Shown piece after piece: positions 23,766 through 36,714 of a DNA stretch of 64,000 nucleotides (positions are counted from its first letter, which is position 1; the number at the start of each line of letters is the position of its first letter). A program made the translations under genes and the position numbers. The notes under the pieces were generated by a model. It was not told the origin of the DNA and did not search any database. It saw only the letters and a list, made by a program, of their open reading frames with translations. The stretch spans positions 1,340,697 to 1,404,696 of the forward strand of contig NW_022145599.1 of NCBI RefSeq assembly GCF_000002235.5, written 5' to 3'. Source of the DNA: Strongylocentrotus purpuratus (lineage: Eukaryota > Echinodermata > Echinoidea > Camarodonta > Strongylocentrotidae).

Positions 23766-24262
23766 GCCCCCCCCCCCCCCCCCCCCCCACTTCGGGCTCG
23801 GCGGGATCGCATTCGTGTTCCCCCACATCTCAAATTCTGGCCCGAGAATCGTTAACAAAAAGTGGGTGTATTTGACTTTTCACCCGGAAATTTCTTAGGG
23901 GCGTTTCTCTCTCTCTCTCTCTCTCTCTCTGGATTCCTGAGAAATTAAAAAAGGGGGTTGTAAAATATTTAAAACGGTTTTTTTTTTCTCTCTTTCTCTT
24001 TGGACTTGTGAGAAAATTCAAAAAGGGGGTTATAAAATGACTTGAATATCATAGATAAGGGGTACATTTAGCAGTGTTCCAGATTTAGGGGGGTCTCCAA
24101 GGCAGGAAAAGCCCGCAAAAAGCACACGAAAGGGGAGTTTAGAAATGCTGGCAGTCCTGACATAGGGAGTGCTTTCAAAGGGAGTGAACAAGCATACGCG
24201 TACCCTAAATAACAGTGAGTAGGTGTGTGTGTGTGTGTGTGTGTGGGGGGGGGGGGGGGGTC
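23766..24262. repeat. dispersed repeat, copy 1 of a pair
   Basis: It begins with a C-run of about 22, passes through GGCCCGAGAATCGTTAA, TTTTCACCCGGAAATTTCTT and GGGGGGTCTCCAAGGC, and ends after CGTACCCTAAATAACAGTGA. The same order of blocks recurs at 24,818-25,200. A (CT)n run near 23905-23930 and a (TG)n/G-run near 24,222-24,260 lie inside or at the end of it. Confidence 0.75.
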
Positions 24263-24451
24263 CAAGCCAAAGGACGGAATTCACATTCAAGTGACCGGTC
24301 AAGTTTGTTCTGAACTTACTTTGTTGCAATATCTATGAAGAAAAACAACAACAATTTTTGGGTGGATCTTGAATAGTCTGCAGATAGTAAGTGTTTTGTG
24401 TTCGTCGCCATAAACCTTAAAAAGTACATTTCCAGGATCACAGGTTTCGAC

Positions 24452-24572
24452 TTTAGGATCCATTTCAGAAAAGGTGCGATACGTCATCAGGGTCCATTTC
24501 GGAAAATGTGCGATACATGCGCCATTATGGGCATTTCAGAAAAGGTGCGATACGCCATCAGGGTCCATTATT
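24452..24572. repeat. minisatellite, about 33-bp unit, three copies
   Basis: CATTTCAGAAAAGGTGCGAT, then ACGTCATCAGGGTC, is repeated with small changes three times, beginning near 24463, 24498 and 24532. Confidence 0.75.
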
Positions 24573-24617
24573 TTCAGAGGTTGATGGACATGGGTGGGTA
24601 AAAGAGTGACCTCCCCC

Positions 24618-24638
24618 CCCCCCCCCCCCCCCCCCCCC
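24618..24638. repeat. long C run
   Basis: More than 20 consecutive C, spanning about 24614-24638, precede a piece containing CGGCGGGCTGGGTCCGCCTC, which resembles a decayed end of the hAT-like elements found elsewhere in the window. Confidence 0.7.
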
Positions 24639-24817
24639 GTTGAGCCAACAAATAGAGCCCTCCCTCGCGGCGGGCTGGGTCCGCCTCTGAAAAGGCTATC
24701 ATAAGCTTGAGCCGGGAGAGGGAACACATGGCGCTGTTATAGGAGTATATAGCAGAATAGACTGTGTCAGTTAAAAGATTTTTTTTCTCAGAAAGTATCT
24801 AAATAAAAAGTTGAAAG

Positions 24818-25205
24818 CCCGCCCCCCCCCCCCCCCCCCACTCAGAGGTCGGAATGACCGCATGCGTGTTGCCAAAATGTCCGGTAAAGGGGTACTTTTC
24901 GTACAACAAAGTCCGGCCCGAGAATTGTAAGAAAAGGGGTGTACACTTTTCACCCGGAGATTTCTTTAAAAAGGGGTGTTTTTCTTTTTTTCTCTCATCT
25001 CTTTGGACTCATGAGAAATTATTCCGAATTTAGGGGGTACATTGAGCATTTTTCCTGATTTAGGGGGGTCTCCAAGGCTGGAAAACCCCGCGAAAGGGGG
25101 GTTCGGAAATGTTGGCAGTCCTCAGATAGGGGGTGCCTTCAAAAAGAGGGCACGAGCATATATGCGTACCCTAAATAACACTGAGTGGGGGCGGGGGCCG
25201 GGGTT
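24818..25205. repeat. dispersed repeat, copy 2 of a pair
   Basis: The block order matches 23,766-24,262: C-run, GGCCCGAGAATTGTAAG, TTTTCACCCGGAGATTTCTT, GGGGGGTCTCCAAGGC, GTTGGCAGTCCT, CGTACCCTAAATAACA. The two copies differ at many positions, so the duplication is not recent. Confidence 0.75.
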
Positions 25206-25382
25206 GAAAGACAAGCAAAACAAAATGAAGAAAAATGCAAGTGTGTGCCTGTAGGTGAGTTATCTGTTTCGAATGTTGAAAAGGCTATTGTGCACGTCTT
25301 GTATGGCGGACGCCCAATATTGACGGCGCTTAATCACGAAATCCAGAAGAAACATTAATATATGTGGGGGTGAGCCAGTTAA

Positions 25383-25437
25383 GCCCCCCCCCCCCCACCC
25401 ACCCCATGCCGTTCTCTCTCTCTTTCTCTCCCTCCCT

Positions 25438-25477
<40 letters not shown>

Positions 25478-25496
25478 CCCCTCTCTCTCTCTTTAT
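25383..25496. repeat. C-run and (CT)n tract
   Basis: A C-run at about 25384-25395 and a further C/T-rich stretch end in long CT repeats broken once by CCCCCC. Confidence 0.85.
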
Positions 25497-26528
25497 CCTT
25501 TTTGCCATACATTGGGGAAGGCATGAGCACATTAGACAGTGACTAACACACAACAGACAGCAATTTTACTTAACTTTATTCTTTTATTCATATTTGTGAC
25601 GAAATGAACTTTGCATAATATCCGTAGCACACTGATATACGGTGAGTCTAATCGGGTTTGATCATCCAAAATTGACAAACCTTAATTTCTTCGAAATAAT
25701 AATACTTTACTTGTTGACGTTTGCCATGACAGTTAAATTTGATTGTTCATAACTCTATTAAACATCTTCAACCGAATTTACCAGAAGGGAGTATAAACCA
25801 CAGTTCATTTACATAACTCGTATACACACTGTTGTTTAAATATTACAATGGGAAAAAGATTTACGGCAGAAACTAGTATACAATATTTTCATGTACAATG
25901 CAAAATATCACAGCTTGTTGAAAATAAATGTAAATGCATGAGCAGTGCAGGGTTCAAAAATAATTATGAGTAAAATATACGAGAAAACAAAGGAGAGAAG
26001 ATACATGCAATTTGTAATCGGTTATGCAAAAGTAATGTTATACATGAATATGAGGTTAAGATAAGGGACTTGGGAGAAATAAACTAAGGCGGGGGAAAAG
26101 GCTATCCATAGCCTATCAAACAATTTCAATTTCAGAAATAATCAGTCAAATTTTACGAGCAAAAATCGAGGCACAAGAATTTATTTGAATATATTTCTGT
26201 TGTGTTGTATTTTAATTTGTTTAGTATTTAACTTGGTATTTGGTGGAAAGCACTATTTCCACTTATTTAAGAATTAATAAATTATCATTTATCAAATAAA
26301 TTTATATCCAAGTACCACATTGGTATTAGCTCGTTTTTAGCTTTTATTGTTGAGTCTGTGGTTATATATTTCTTCTCTCAGTTCTATATTATTAATGCAC
26401 CTAGGTCTTGACAAATAAGAGTATTCAATCCAATCAATCAATCAATTTCATCACACAATACACCACCCTAAATGCAAGGCAAGAAACTGTTCATGTTACT
26501 GTCAAGTCCTTAACAAATGATTTAGGAT

Positions 26529-29500
26529 TCATCCCTGTTTATCCGAATTCTCTCTATTTTCGCCTTGATCTTTAACCGATTTTCTATTCTTGCTCCTTGC
26601 CTCCCTCTTCCTCCGATGTAGGTCAAATGTTACAAACCGTTCAGGTGCGAAGAGGCGTTGATAAAGAGGCGCCATTAACAGCAGGATTCCTGATGTGACG
26701 AAGATACCAATGAAAGCAAAGAGGGCGCTCGTATAGGAACCTGTCTTATCGATGCTTTGACCTGACAAAGAGGAAGAGAGAAATCGAGAAGAGACACACA
26801 ATTAACCGTTTCGTTCACACAAGTTTGTTGCTGCTTATTGCCGGGTGTTAAGTCAAATTAGAATTTAAGCGCAACATGCACGAATTAAATTCACTTCATA
26901 ATATCCCCAACCATATTATTCCACCCTTAGGGCGTAATGATACTGTATAAATTGTACAGGTAGGCAGATATTCCACTAAAAAGAGCATTGCTACAGATAG
27001 ACGAGATAGCGTTGCTTTGAAGTTGTTGGAGGCTCTTACCAACAAGAGATCCAAGAAGAAACCCCGAGCCGTAGCTGAGGTACAAGACCGCAGAGGTCTC
27101 TATTGCCTTCTTCGCTCCAAACAGATCAGGGGCAAGACTGAATATCACTACGTTAGATATCGCCATGGTCATTCCGGCAGCTGAAAAGATGATTCAGTTT
27201 AAATAATTTAGTGATAAGGCCTTAATAAAAGATGTTGTATTGCCCTTTAGGTGCCAAAACATGGGTCGGTCGATCGTTTTTTTTTTTAAGCCGACCGTAG
27301 GTTTCAAGACTTTTGGGTCGGTCGCAAAGGGCAATACAACATCTTTTTTTTTAGGCCTAATGATTTTTTTCAGGATCGTAAAATATATCAATACCAATAA
27401 TTAGTTCCAAATCGACTAGGAGTAAATATATATTTCTATAACCTATTTACTATTTATTTCATGATACATGCATTCTGACACAGATACCTTTCGGTATGCA
27501 GTAACCTTGAACTTCAATACGTTTTATTTCATTTATTTATTTAAACACGGTCACTCTCTCAGCCTAAAAGGTTGTTTTTCATCATGAAGTGAATCTTCTG
27601 ATAATATTCTTGGGAAATGTTTGGAATATTCCCTATCAGTGATTTATTAGAATCAACTGTCTTGAAGAGATCTGTAACACGAAGCATCCTAATTAGCTAG
27701 TTGCATGTTACTAATCGATCGTAATTAACTTTGATTGTAATTACCAATGGCGATACAGAGTACAGGTACAACATTCGTGACCAACATGAACGCAATCAGG
27801 GCGAGGATACTGATGAAGTTAGCGAAGACCTGTAGGAAGATTCTTGGAAAGGGCACATATTCTCCTACCAGAACCAAAAGCACTTTACAGACAAGACTAG
27901 ACAAGGCAGTGAAAGACACAAACTGAACTCCCGTCTCTTCCTCAAACCCGATAGACATCAAATAGCTGATCTGCAATTAAACACCATCATATAGATTCAC
28001 CTTGTAATGCGTACATGCGTCAACTGCATGAGAGCATATTGTTGCTTTCGCAATGAAACATGTTTTCCGTGTCACCTTCCACAAAAATAGCGTGTTTTCT
28101 TTTATAATCAAGATAATTATGTACAGTATTTATTGAGATTTTCATCATAAACTATGCCGTAAGAATCATGATTGATGTTTAAACCTTGTGTTAAAAGAAT
28201 TAATTGATGAATCAATGAATTTGGTTCATTCAGTTTTCATTGTGATGCTCCCGTTATCATTTATTTATCAACTTTCAATGCGGAGTGTAGTATCTTGTTC
28301 ACACAAAAGAGCAATCAAACTTCTTCTTCTTCGTTTGGTATTATAATGCAAGACACATTGGTGTCTCTGAAATAATAACACTACACAGGGATAAAATAAT
28401 AGAGTTACTCTATATAGAAATATCAGAGACTGTTTAATATGAACACTGGAAAATAAAGGTTTACTCTCCTTCCTTACCACATTGATATAATAGAAACAAT
28501 CTCCTATTCCATTGAGGATGTTTGAAATAGCTACCATCCACAGCTCAGGAAAGGTCAACGCCCTTCCTATTTTCCAAAGCATCCTAGGATCTTGATGATC
28601 CTCCTCAGCTAATTCCGATCTCGTCATCACGTTATCACCATCTTCCAAAATGGACAGATTCTTGTAAGTGTCCCCATTGTCATGATTGTTATAACTCAAC
28701 GAATTTAACTGAAATGCTGACTCGGTCTTCATCACCGATTGATCCTCAGGGATGATGTTCTCCTCAAATTCGTATGCGGATATCAGTGGATCCATCTTGG
28801 ATGCAGTAGACGCAGTTTGGGAGGGAGCATTGAAGTTCATCAGCGATTCAGATTGTTCTTTGTTATCAAGTAACGCAATTTCCGAGTCTGGGTTTACTAG
28901 ATCATCTTCAGTATATTCAGAACCTCTAACAGGCATCTCACCAATATCTGAGATTTCAGCTACCACCTCAGTATCATCGCTAATAATTTCTCCATCTTCC
29001 AGTAAACTGTCCACATCTTCACCTAGCCCTTCCTCTGTTCTATAAGCCTTTGAGTCTGACGTACATTGTACTTGGTCTCCTATAGATGCGTCACGTGCCG
29101 AGTCATGTGACTGGTCAAGCAGTCTCCTGGAATTTTCATGTAATGGAGCTTTAGCAGTGGAAGATGTCTTATCTCTAGGTACCATTTTGCAGTCCTCGTT
29201 CTCATTGTCCTTGTTGCTATGGAGACGAGATGGGACGATGTAAGTCATGACGCTTGGAAGACCGACAGTAAAGAGAAGCCCTCCCATGACTCGTAGCGTT
29301 ATCCGCCAACCGTACTTTCTTAAGAGGAGAGCCATTATTTGTGAGAATGCCAGCATTCCTACACAGAAAGGAAGGAAAGTAAATTATCAATGTACTGATG
29401 ATAAAGGAGACGCAACCAACCGATAAGAAAAAGAATATTATGCAAAATTGACTTAGTTTTTGCTAACATAGTAACTTGCTCATTTTTTCTTCTCCCTTTC

Positions 29501-32500
29501 ATAATCCTAATGGTCCTTTCTTCTGTCAAGAATCCACTGTATCAGCTTTTATTACGAGGCTTGTTTTTTATACTATACTTTAATAAAACTAACCATTTGA
29601 TTAATGTCTATCAAACTAATCGCCTGCACCTTGCTATACGTTTCTCTTCATTTCCCTTTATAGCATGTTCAGTGCTCAAAATAAATTTGGAAGTGCTTAT
29701 TATGATTAAAAGATTATCTAGACTCTAGATGCGTCGTGGCCCGTTTTTGGTTCAGTGAATTATGTCTCTGGACAGTGAACCACAAGTTACGGGATTCAAA
29801 TCCCTGTCGCAGCATTAACGTTCTTTGGCAAGACATTAATCTACATTTGTTATACACTTCATGTCAGGTAAGGTGAATAGGTACCCGGCAGGGATTAATC
29901 CCTTAAATTGTAAAATGTACAAGCGATGCAATGGCAGCCGTGTTAAAGCCGGGGTAACGATAATTGAGCTCCAATGCCCCGTTGCATAAAACTTACCACT
30001 GATGGTAACTTTGCCATCAATGGCAACTACCATGGTAACATTACTCAACACCCAACCAAAATCAGGCCCCCCCCCCCCCCAACTTTTGCCGCCGGCTGGA
30101 TCCGCCCCTGGCCTATATTCATAAGTTCATCCGTTGAAAACGTGATGTCCATAATTGAAAACATAAAATCTCAGAATTATTTTATTATACGTTTGGTTTT
30201 ACTTCGATATACTTGGAATAACCCTTTATCTAGAAGATAGATATAAAGATACCATGCCCTACCAATATTTGTTTGTGAATATATAATCGAAGTTTGTTTT
30301 CTTTTAATAGAGATGGAGAACTGCGTCTACAGGTACAGTATTTATCCAGTGATTATATATATATATATATATATATATGATAAAAACAGACAAAGCTAAA
30401 TATATCACACAGCACCCCAAACCTTCTGAGTGTTGCATGGTTTCATTTCAGATGTAAGCCATCAAAAAAGTGTATTTCCTTTGATTTTGTTTTTAATTTT
30501 CTAAAAGAAGAGATATCGTTCTCTATATATAAGCGAAAAGAAACGTGAGATGTTTAATATTTAACTTGTTGTACACCCATCTATGTTTGACCTCTTGACT
30601 GTTGTATTTTCTTTTCTTCTATTTATCATGTTTATGACCCAGTCTATATACTTATCTCCCATAAACATTAAAAAAAAAGAGCCTGACACGATTTGATATT
30701 TTTACCATCACTCAACAAACATATGCATTTTGTCAGCATGGTCATATCTTTTTGTCTGTTTCTTTGTTTGTTTATTTTTTAATATTTTCTGACAGAGTAT
30801 ATTGTTTTCTATCTTAATACAAGTTAGAAGCACAAAGAAATGGAAGGGTTTTAAAATTTTGCATTTTTTTTGTAGACCCTTCTTTGTACAAGCTGTAGAT
30901 TGCATTGACGTTTGCTTGTTCCCTATGCGGCATTGGCTGCTGGTCTATTCTACCCCCTTCCATGTATAACAATAAGAAAGAGCCCATAAACCGTCAAAGC
31001 ATTGTGATAAATATATTTTGAGTTCTAAATCCTCTATTAGTTTGGCCCTTGCATTATTCCTCCATTGAGGCAAGCCTTAAAAACCAGGTCGGGTGACTCT
31101 TTGTTGGGGTTTCGTGGTACAGACAAACAATAATTGCTCAAAAATTTGCTTTATTGTTATATTGCTATATACCTCTATATTTCAAAACCAAAAGCAGTTA
31201 TGGATCTCGGTTTAATAAATATAAGGAGGCGCGATAGCTCAGTCGGTAAAGCAGTGGTCTCGTAATCCGGTGACCTGGGTTCGAAACCAAGGCGATGCGC
31301 CTTTGGCAAGGCATTAATCCTCATTACCAGGTCCCTCGGAGAGGACCTAAAGCCGTCGGCTGTCTGGTTGCTTACTTACAAGCATTTATGCTTTCTTAGC
31401 AGTCAGGTAAAATAACCATCACCACCACCACCAATATTTAAAAGTTCTCATCACTTGATAACAGACCGGAAATTTTATGTTTTTTGCTAATACATTTTGT
31501 ATGTTCACACATTTTGTTTCCTGTGTCTTTGTATTCATGCTTGAATGCACAAAAAAGTACACTCGCGAATAACTCGCTTAGCTATTAAACTGTCGTAGCA
31601 GAGTCATTACGTGAGTTAAGATTCTATTATATAATGCGTCCCAGAAAAAAACGAAACCGAGAATTATCGATGTTTTATCATAACTTAATCACAATCATAT
31701 TTGATAAATCACACATTATTTGGAAAGCACTGTATTATGGTCATGCAACATTTAGGACTATAACTGAATACATCTCCCATTGCTAATCGTATCTCCTTCA
31801 ATCAATCGTAACTTTAACAATAAAATATAGAAACGTATGATTAACTTCATTTTACAGCTAAAAGGAATGCACAATATTGGATTCATTTCATTAAAAAAAA
31901 ATTTATATGATTAATGTACAGTCCCTAAACACCCATGGTGATTGCAACCTGACTCATCTAATATTAATTTATTTGATATTTTGTACAACTCGTCCCTCAT
32001 ACTAATATTGATTTTTGCCTTTATAAATTCTAAATTGCAATTGTTAAAGGAAACCAAAACCTTCATACTAAGTTACTTTTATTGTAAAGTTTAAGATATT
32101 TGAAAAATATCAGTGAAAACTTGAACAAAATCGGGCAAGGAATAAGGAAGTAAGAGCTTTTTTTAATTACTAGTCACTCGAGGGCGGTATTCAATTTGAT
32201 GACATCATCTGTGGACAACTCTCCATGCCTTTTGTACATCAAATTTCATGTTTTTCCTTCTTTCTTGTGATTGAGATAATGTACTCCCCTGAAAGCAAGA
32301 TATAGAATGCAAAATGATATTCTACTTCACATGTTATGAAGTCGGATCAAGAACACAAATAAATACGAAGAAAACAACAAAATTGTGAAATTTTATGTAC
32401 AAAAGGAATGGAGAGTTGTTCACAGATGATTTCATGAAATTAAATACCGCCCTCTAGTGACTAGTCATTTCAAAAAGCTCTAACTTTCGTATTCCTTGCC

Positions 32501-33125
32501 CGATTTTGTTCAAATTTTCACTGATTTTATTCAAATCTTTTAAACTTTACAATAAAAGTAACTTAGTATGAAGGTTTTGGTTTCCTTTAAAAGGGGTTGA
32601 AAAAGTGAATGAGTATATACCTGTTGTAGATCCCGTAGAAGCTATTGCCACAGCTCTCATTGTATTCCTCTCAGGGAAGTACAGGACTATTAAATCAAAG
32701 GCACACACTGTGAAAAGTCCTGCCCCTATACCAGCCATTACACCAAACGTAGCAAACATTGGTATGAGACTAGATAGGAATGACGTCATAAAGACTCCAG
32801 CCGATGTCGAGACGACGCCGGAGATGGCTACCGATCTATAGCCGAAGCGTTCCGAAGCGAGTTTGACGAACGGAGCAATCATGAGTGAAATACCGAGAGG
32901 TAGAGCGCCTACCCAACCTGGAATAAAGAAACGATATCAAAGTATTTATCATATCAAAACAGTTATTAAAGATCATGTATCATTATGCAAACTAGGAGTG
33001 ACAACATGTCGGTGATTTTGGTCTGAACCTCCCTCCCCCCCCCCCCTCTGCCTCTTCCTTAATCAGAACTATAGCACCACCTCTAAGATATATATAGAGA
33101 GAGAGAGAGGAGAAGAGAGAAGAGC

Positions 33126-33217
<92 letters not shown>

Positions 33218-36023
33218 AGGAGTAGGAGGAGAAGGAGGAGTAGGAGGGGATAAGATATTGGCTTCTGGGATATCAGACCAAGAAGTTACTAGTAAGTTAC
33301 TAGTAACTTCTTGATCAGACTGGTAGAGCTACCAGTAAAAGACTAGGAGGGAAGTTGGTAAAGGGGCGGGGGTAAGCGGTAGGTGAGGGGCATACTGTCC
33401 GCCCTATGCTGGCGCTTTTGTCCTAATTATTTGTCCTTATAGTCGAAGGCCGTGCATTATCAGTGCTAATATGTTCAGGGAAACATTTTGTTTATTCAGT
33501 CCTCCTCTGGCGATAGCTATCTCGTAAAGTGACTCGCGTAAACTATGCTCCACGGCACCCGAAAATAATAACTGGTAAATCCAAAGGTAATTGGGCAAAA
33601 TTCATTTTATTTCAACCCATGTACGACACACAAGGACTAGCGTTTAAAGTCGCAGTATAGTTCCAATAGTTTCGAGTTGAGAAGTTTGGGGCCTTGCCCA
33701 GTGGCGTACGCAGTATTTTTCAAGGGAGGGGGGGGTTACCCCCCCCCCCCCTGCGTACGCGCCTGGCCTTGCCAGACCATTTACAATGAAGGGGGGAGGG
33801 GGAGGGGTTCATTGTTCGTTTTTACGACGAATCAGCCGAAAAACTTCAAAAAGGAAACCCCAAATTGACAAGTGGACAACTATCCTCTAGTTACGCTTAC
33901 TATACATTGAAGATTGCGTTTTGAAGTCATATTGCTCACAAAGGGGTACTTATATCACGCACCAAACTCCGGCTCGTAATACACAAAAATCCGGCCCGTA
34001 TTGACTTTACACACCGGGCCCGTCGACCATAACAACGTAAGAGAGCTGACAGGTTATCTCTAAAATGAAATGAAAGGACTCTTTAAAGTAAAATATCCCT
34101 TGATATTTAAATTACACTGCTCCTACTGTGTGCTTTTTTCACACTCTCCCTGATCTATAAAGAGTGCTTTCTTTAATATCAAATTTTGATCATCAACAGA
34201 AACAAAATTCTAGGCCACGAACTTTTCGAAGCGTGACCAGATTCAAAGTATGCTTAAAGGGATAGTTGAGTTCTGTTTTCAGATCGCAATTGCCTTCAAA
34301 GTGCATGGTTATTGCTCGTATTCTTATCTATCACATTTCTAGTGCCCTTTGAGGACCTAACATTGCTATTAGGGTAATTTTAGACCCCAAAAAGTGTTAA
34401 ATTTAGCCAATACGATCATACCAATTTCAAAAAAATACGGTGACCGTTAATTAATTAATCAATTAATAATAACAATACATGGGCCGGCTGGTTGGGCTCA
34501 ATATAACCAAGACGAGAAAGCCAACATCGGCAGTAGCTGAAATACAACGTGAAGGCGCTATTTCGTTTTTTCAACGGCTTTTTTCAAATATAATATTTTG
34601 GTTGCTACACCAGACTTCTTAGGACAGCATTCAACGTGCACTGGAGCCAGCATATGACAAATAAGGAGCTGTACGGGAATCTACCAAAAGTATCAGAAAA
34701 GATCAGGGAAAGAAGACTACGTTCTGCAGGCCACAGCTGTAGGAACATCAATGAACCAATATCTCAGCTTTTACTCTGGAAACCTAAACACGGGAAGAAG
34801 AAACCTGGAAGACCCCATCTTACCTATACAGACCTACTCAAGAAGGATACTGGACTTGAACTGTCAGAGATAAAAGCAGCCATGCTGGACAGGAATGTGT
34901 GGAAGGGCATCACAGCTCGGGCAGTTGACCCGACTTAAGCAAGCAAGCAAGTAAGCAATTTTGTAGTGGTACCAAATATTAGAAATCGTTATATTTATGG
35001 ATATTTCAGCCGTTTCTGAACCGATTTTGATCAAACAAAGATGATTTTGTCATTTAAATTGTATGTTCTTTCAAATTTGACACTCAGTTTTTCATTATCT
35101 CACAAAAAATATTATGTGAAGCGCCCTCTGAAATAGAACTCAACTCTCCCTTTAAATGGGGGCATTGGTGTATGTAGAAAAAACAGGATTAAAGGTAAAG
35201 ACCAGTTATGGTCATGCGATTGCATTGTGAAAGAAACGTTGTGGAATCGATCAGAAAAGGTTGATCATCTAGCATCTAGCATCTGCAAGGTTCTGGAATC
35301 ATCAAAATGATAAGAAATTTGGCCCATTCTTCGTAAAGTTACAAGCACTATACACAGAAAGATGTATATGGGACTACCCTATATCTCTCACAGACCATGA
35401 GAGAAACAAATTTACCAAATATATGAATTAGTAGGCGGTTTCCCGGCAAATTTTGTATCATCATGTATTAGTCAAAACATATTCTTTCACATGCTTGGTA
35501 ATGAGAGCTTCCATTTCATTTTTGAAATTGGTGCGTTTCCAATACTGGTCTTTACCTTTAAGATCCCATACAACGCTTCGGAATGTAAAAGAAGAATACG
35601 AAAAATAAAGTTGAGATTCGACTATGTCTAGACGTTGCTTTGCATTTCGTATTTGTATTATCTTCTATCTGATAGTGATTATAGACGTATTTATATGGAT
35701 AATAAAGATAAAGCTGTCCAGGTCTTTGGTATAATGCTTCAAAACAAACCGACCAAGCCGTTTATATCTTTATTTAGGGTCTGTTTCTACTGTTTATTAT
35801 ATTTTCATTGCCAACCCTCGAAAAAGAATTTTGTATGCATTTCTCGGAGGAAAGTGAGCGTGAGAGAAGTTCAATCGAATTTCGCATTCTAAACGGTTTT
35901 CTATTCACTAAATTGATGCTCAACATCTAAAACCCAGGGGAATATATTGTTGAGCAATTTAGTTAGGAAGCCAAAAGTTCGGATTCTCTTTCGCCGAATA
36001 TTGTAAAAGCACTCTTTTTTTGT

Positions 36024-36065
<42 letters not shown>

Positions 36066-36678
36066 AAGAGGACACTTTTTTTTTTTGGTCTCGAAATTTG
36101 AAAATTTTACATTTTGCTCCGTGGGGGGGGGGGGGGGGTAAGGTCACCTTTTTTAGGTCTGCCATTGGTACAATTTTTTTTTTGTATTATTTTTTTTATT
36201 TAAAGGTAAAGACCAGTTATGGTCATGCGATTGCATTGTGAAAGAAACGTTGTGGAATCGATCAGAAAAGGTTGATCATCTAGCATCTAGCATCTGCAAG
36301 GTTCTGGAATCATCAAAATGATAAGAAATTTGGCCCATTCTTCGTAAAGTTACAAGCACTATACACAGAAAGATGTATATGGGACTACCCTATATCTCTC
36401 ACAGACCATGAGAGAAACAAATTTACCAAATATATGAATTAGTAGGCGGTTTCCCGGCAAATTTTGTATCATCATGTATTAGTCAAAACATATTCTTTCA
36501 CATGCTTGGTAATGAGAGCTTCCATTTCATTTTTTGAAATTGGTGCGTTTCCAATACTGGTCTTTACCTTTAATTAAAAAAACAAAAAAACAAATCCAAA
36601 GGGTGGGGGGGGGGGGGAGGTTTTCCTCCAAAATACACACATAAAAAATACCGCCGGGACGCGTCATGATTGTTATGA

Positions 36679-36714
<36 letters not shown>

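Noticed and set aside
23482-23875. Gly- or Pro-rich open frames around 23.7, 24.6, 36.0-36.7, 37.1, 37.9-38.2 and 44.2-44.8 kb
   Set aside because: Produced by G and C runs in repeat elements.
31227-31301. tRNA-Thr (CGT)-like gene
   Set aside because: A and B boxes are good but the anticodon stem has mismatches at both ends and the sequence continues into a SINE body present in other copies.
34636-34938. 100-residue host protein
   Set aside because: The sequence is the C-terminal tail of a LINE protein and sits as an insertion inside a MITE.
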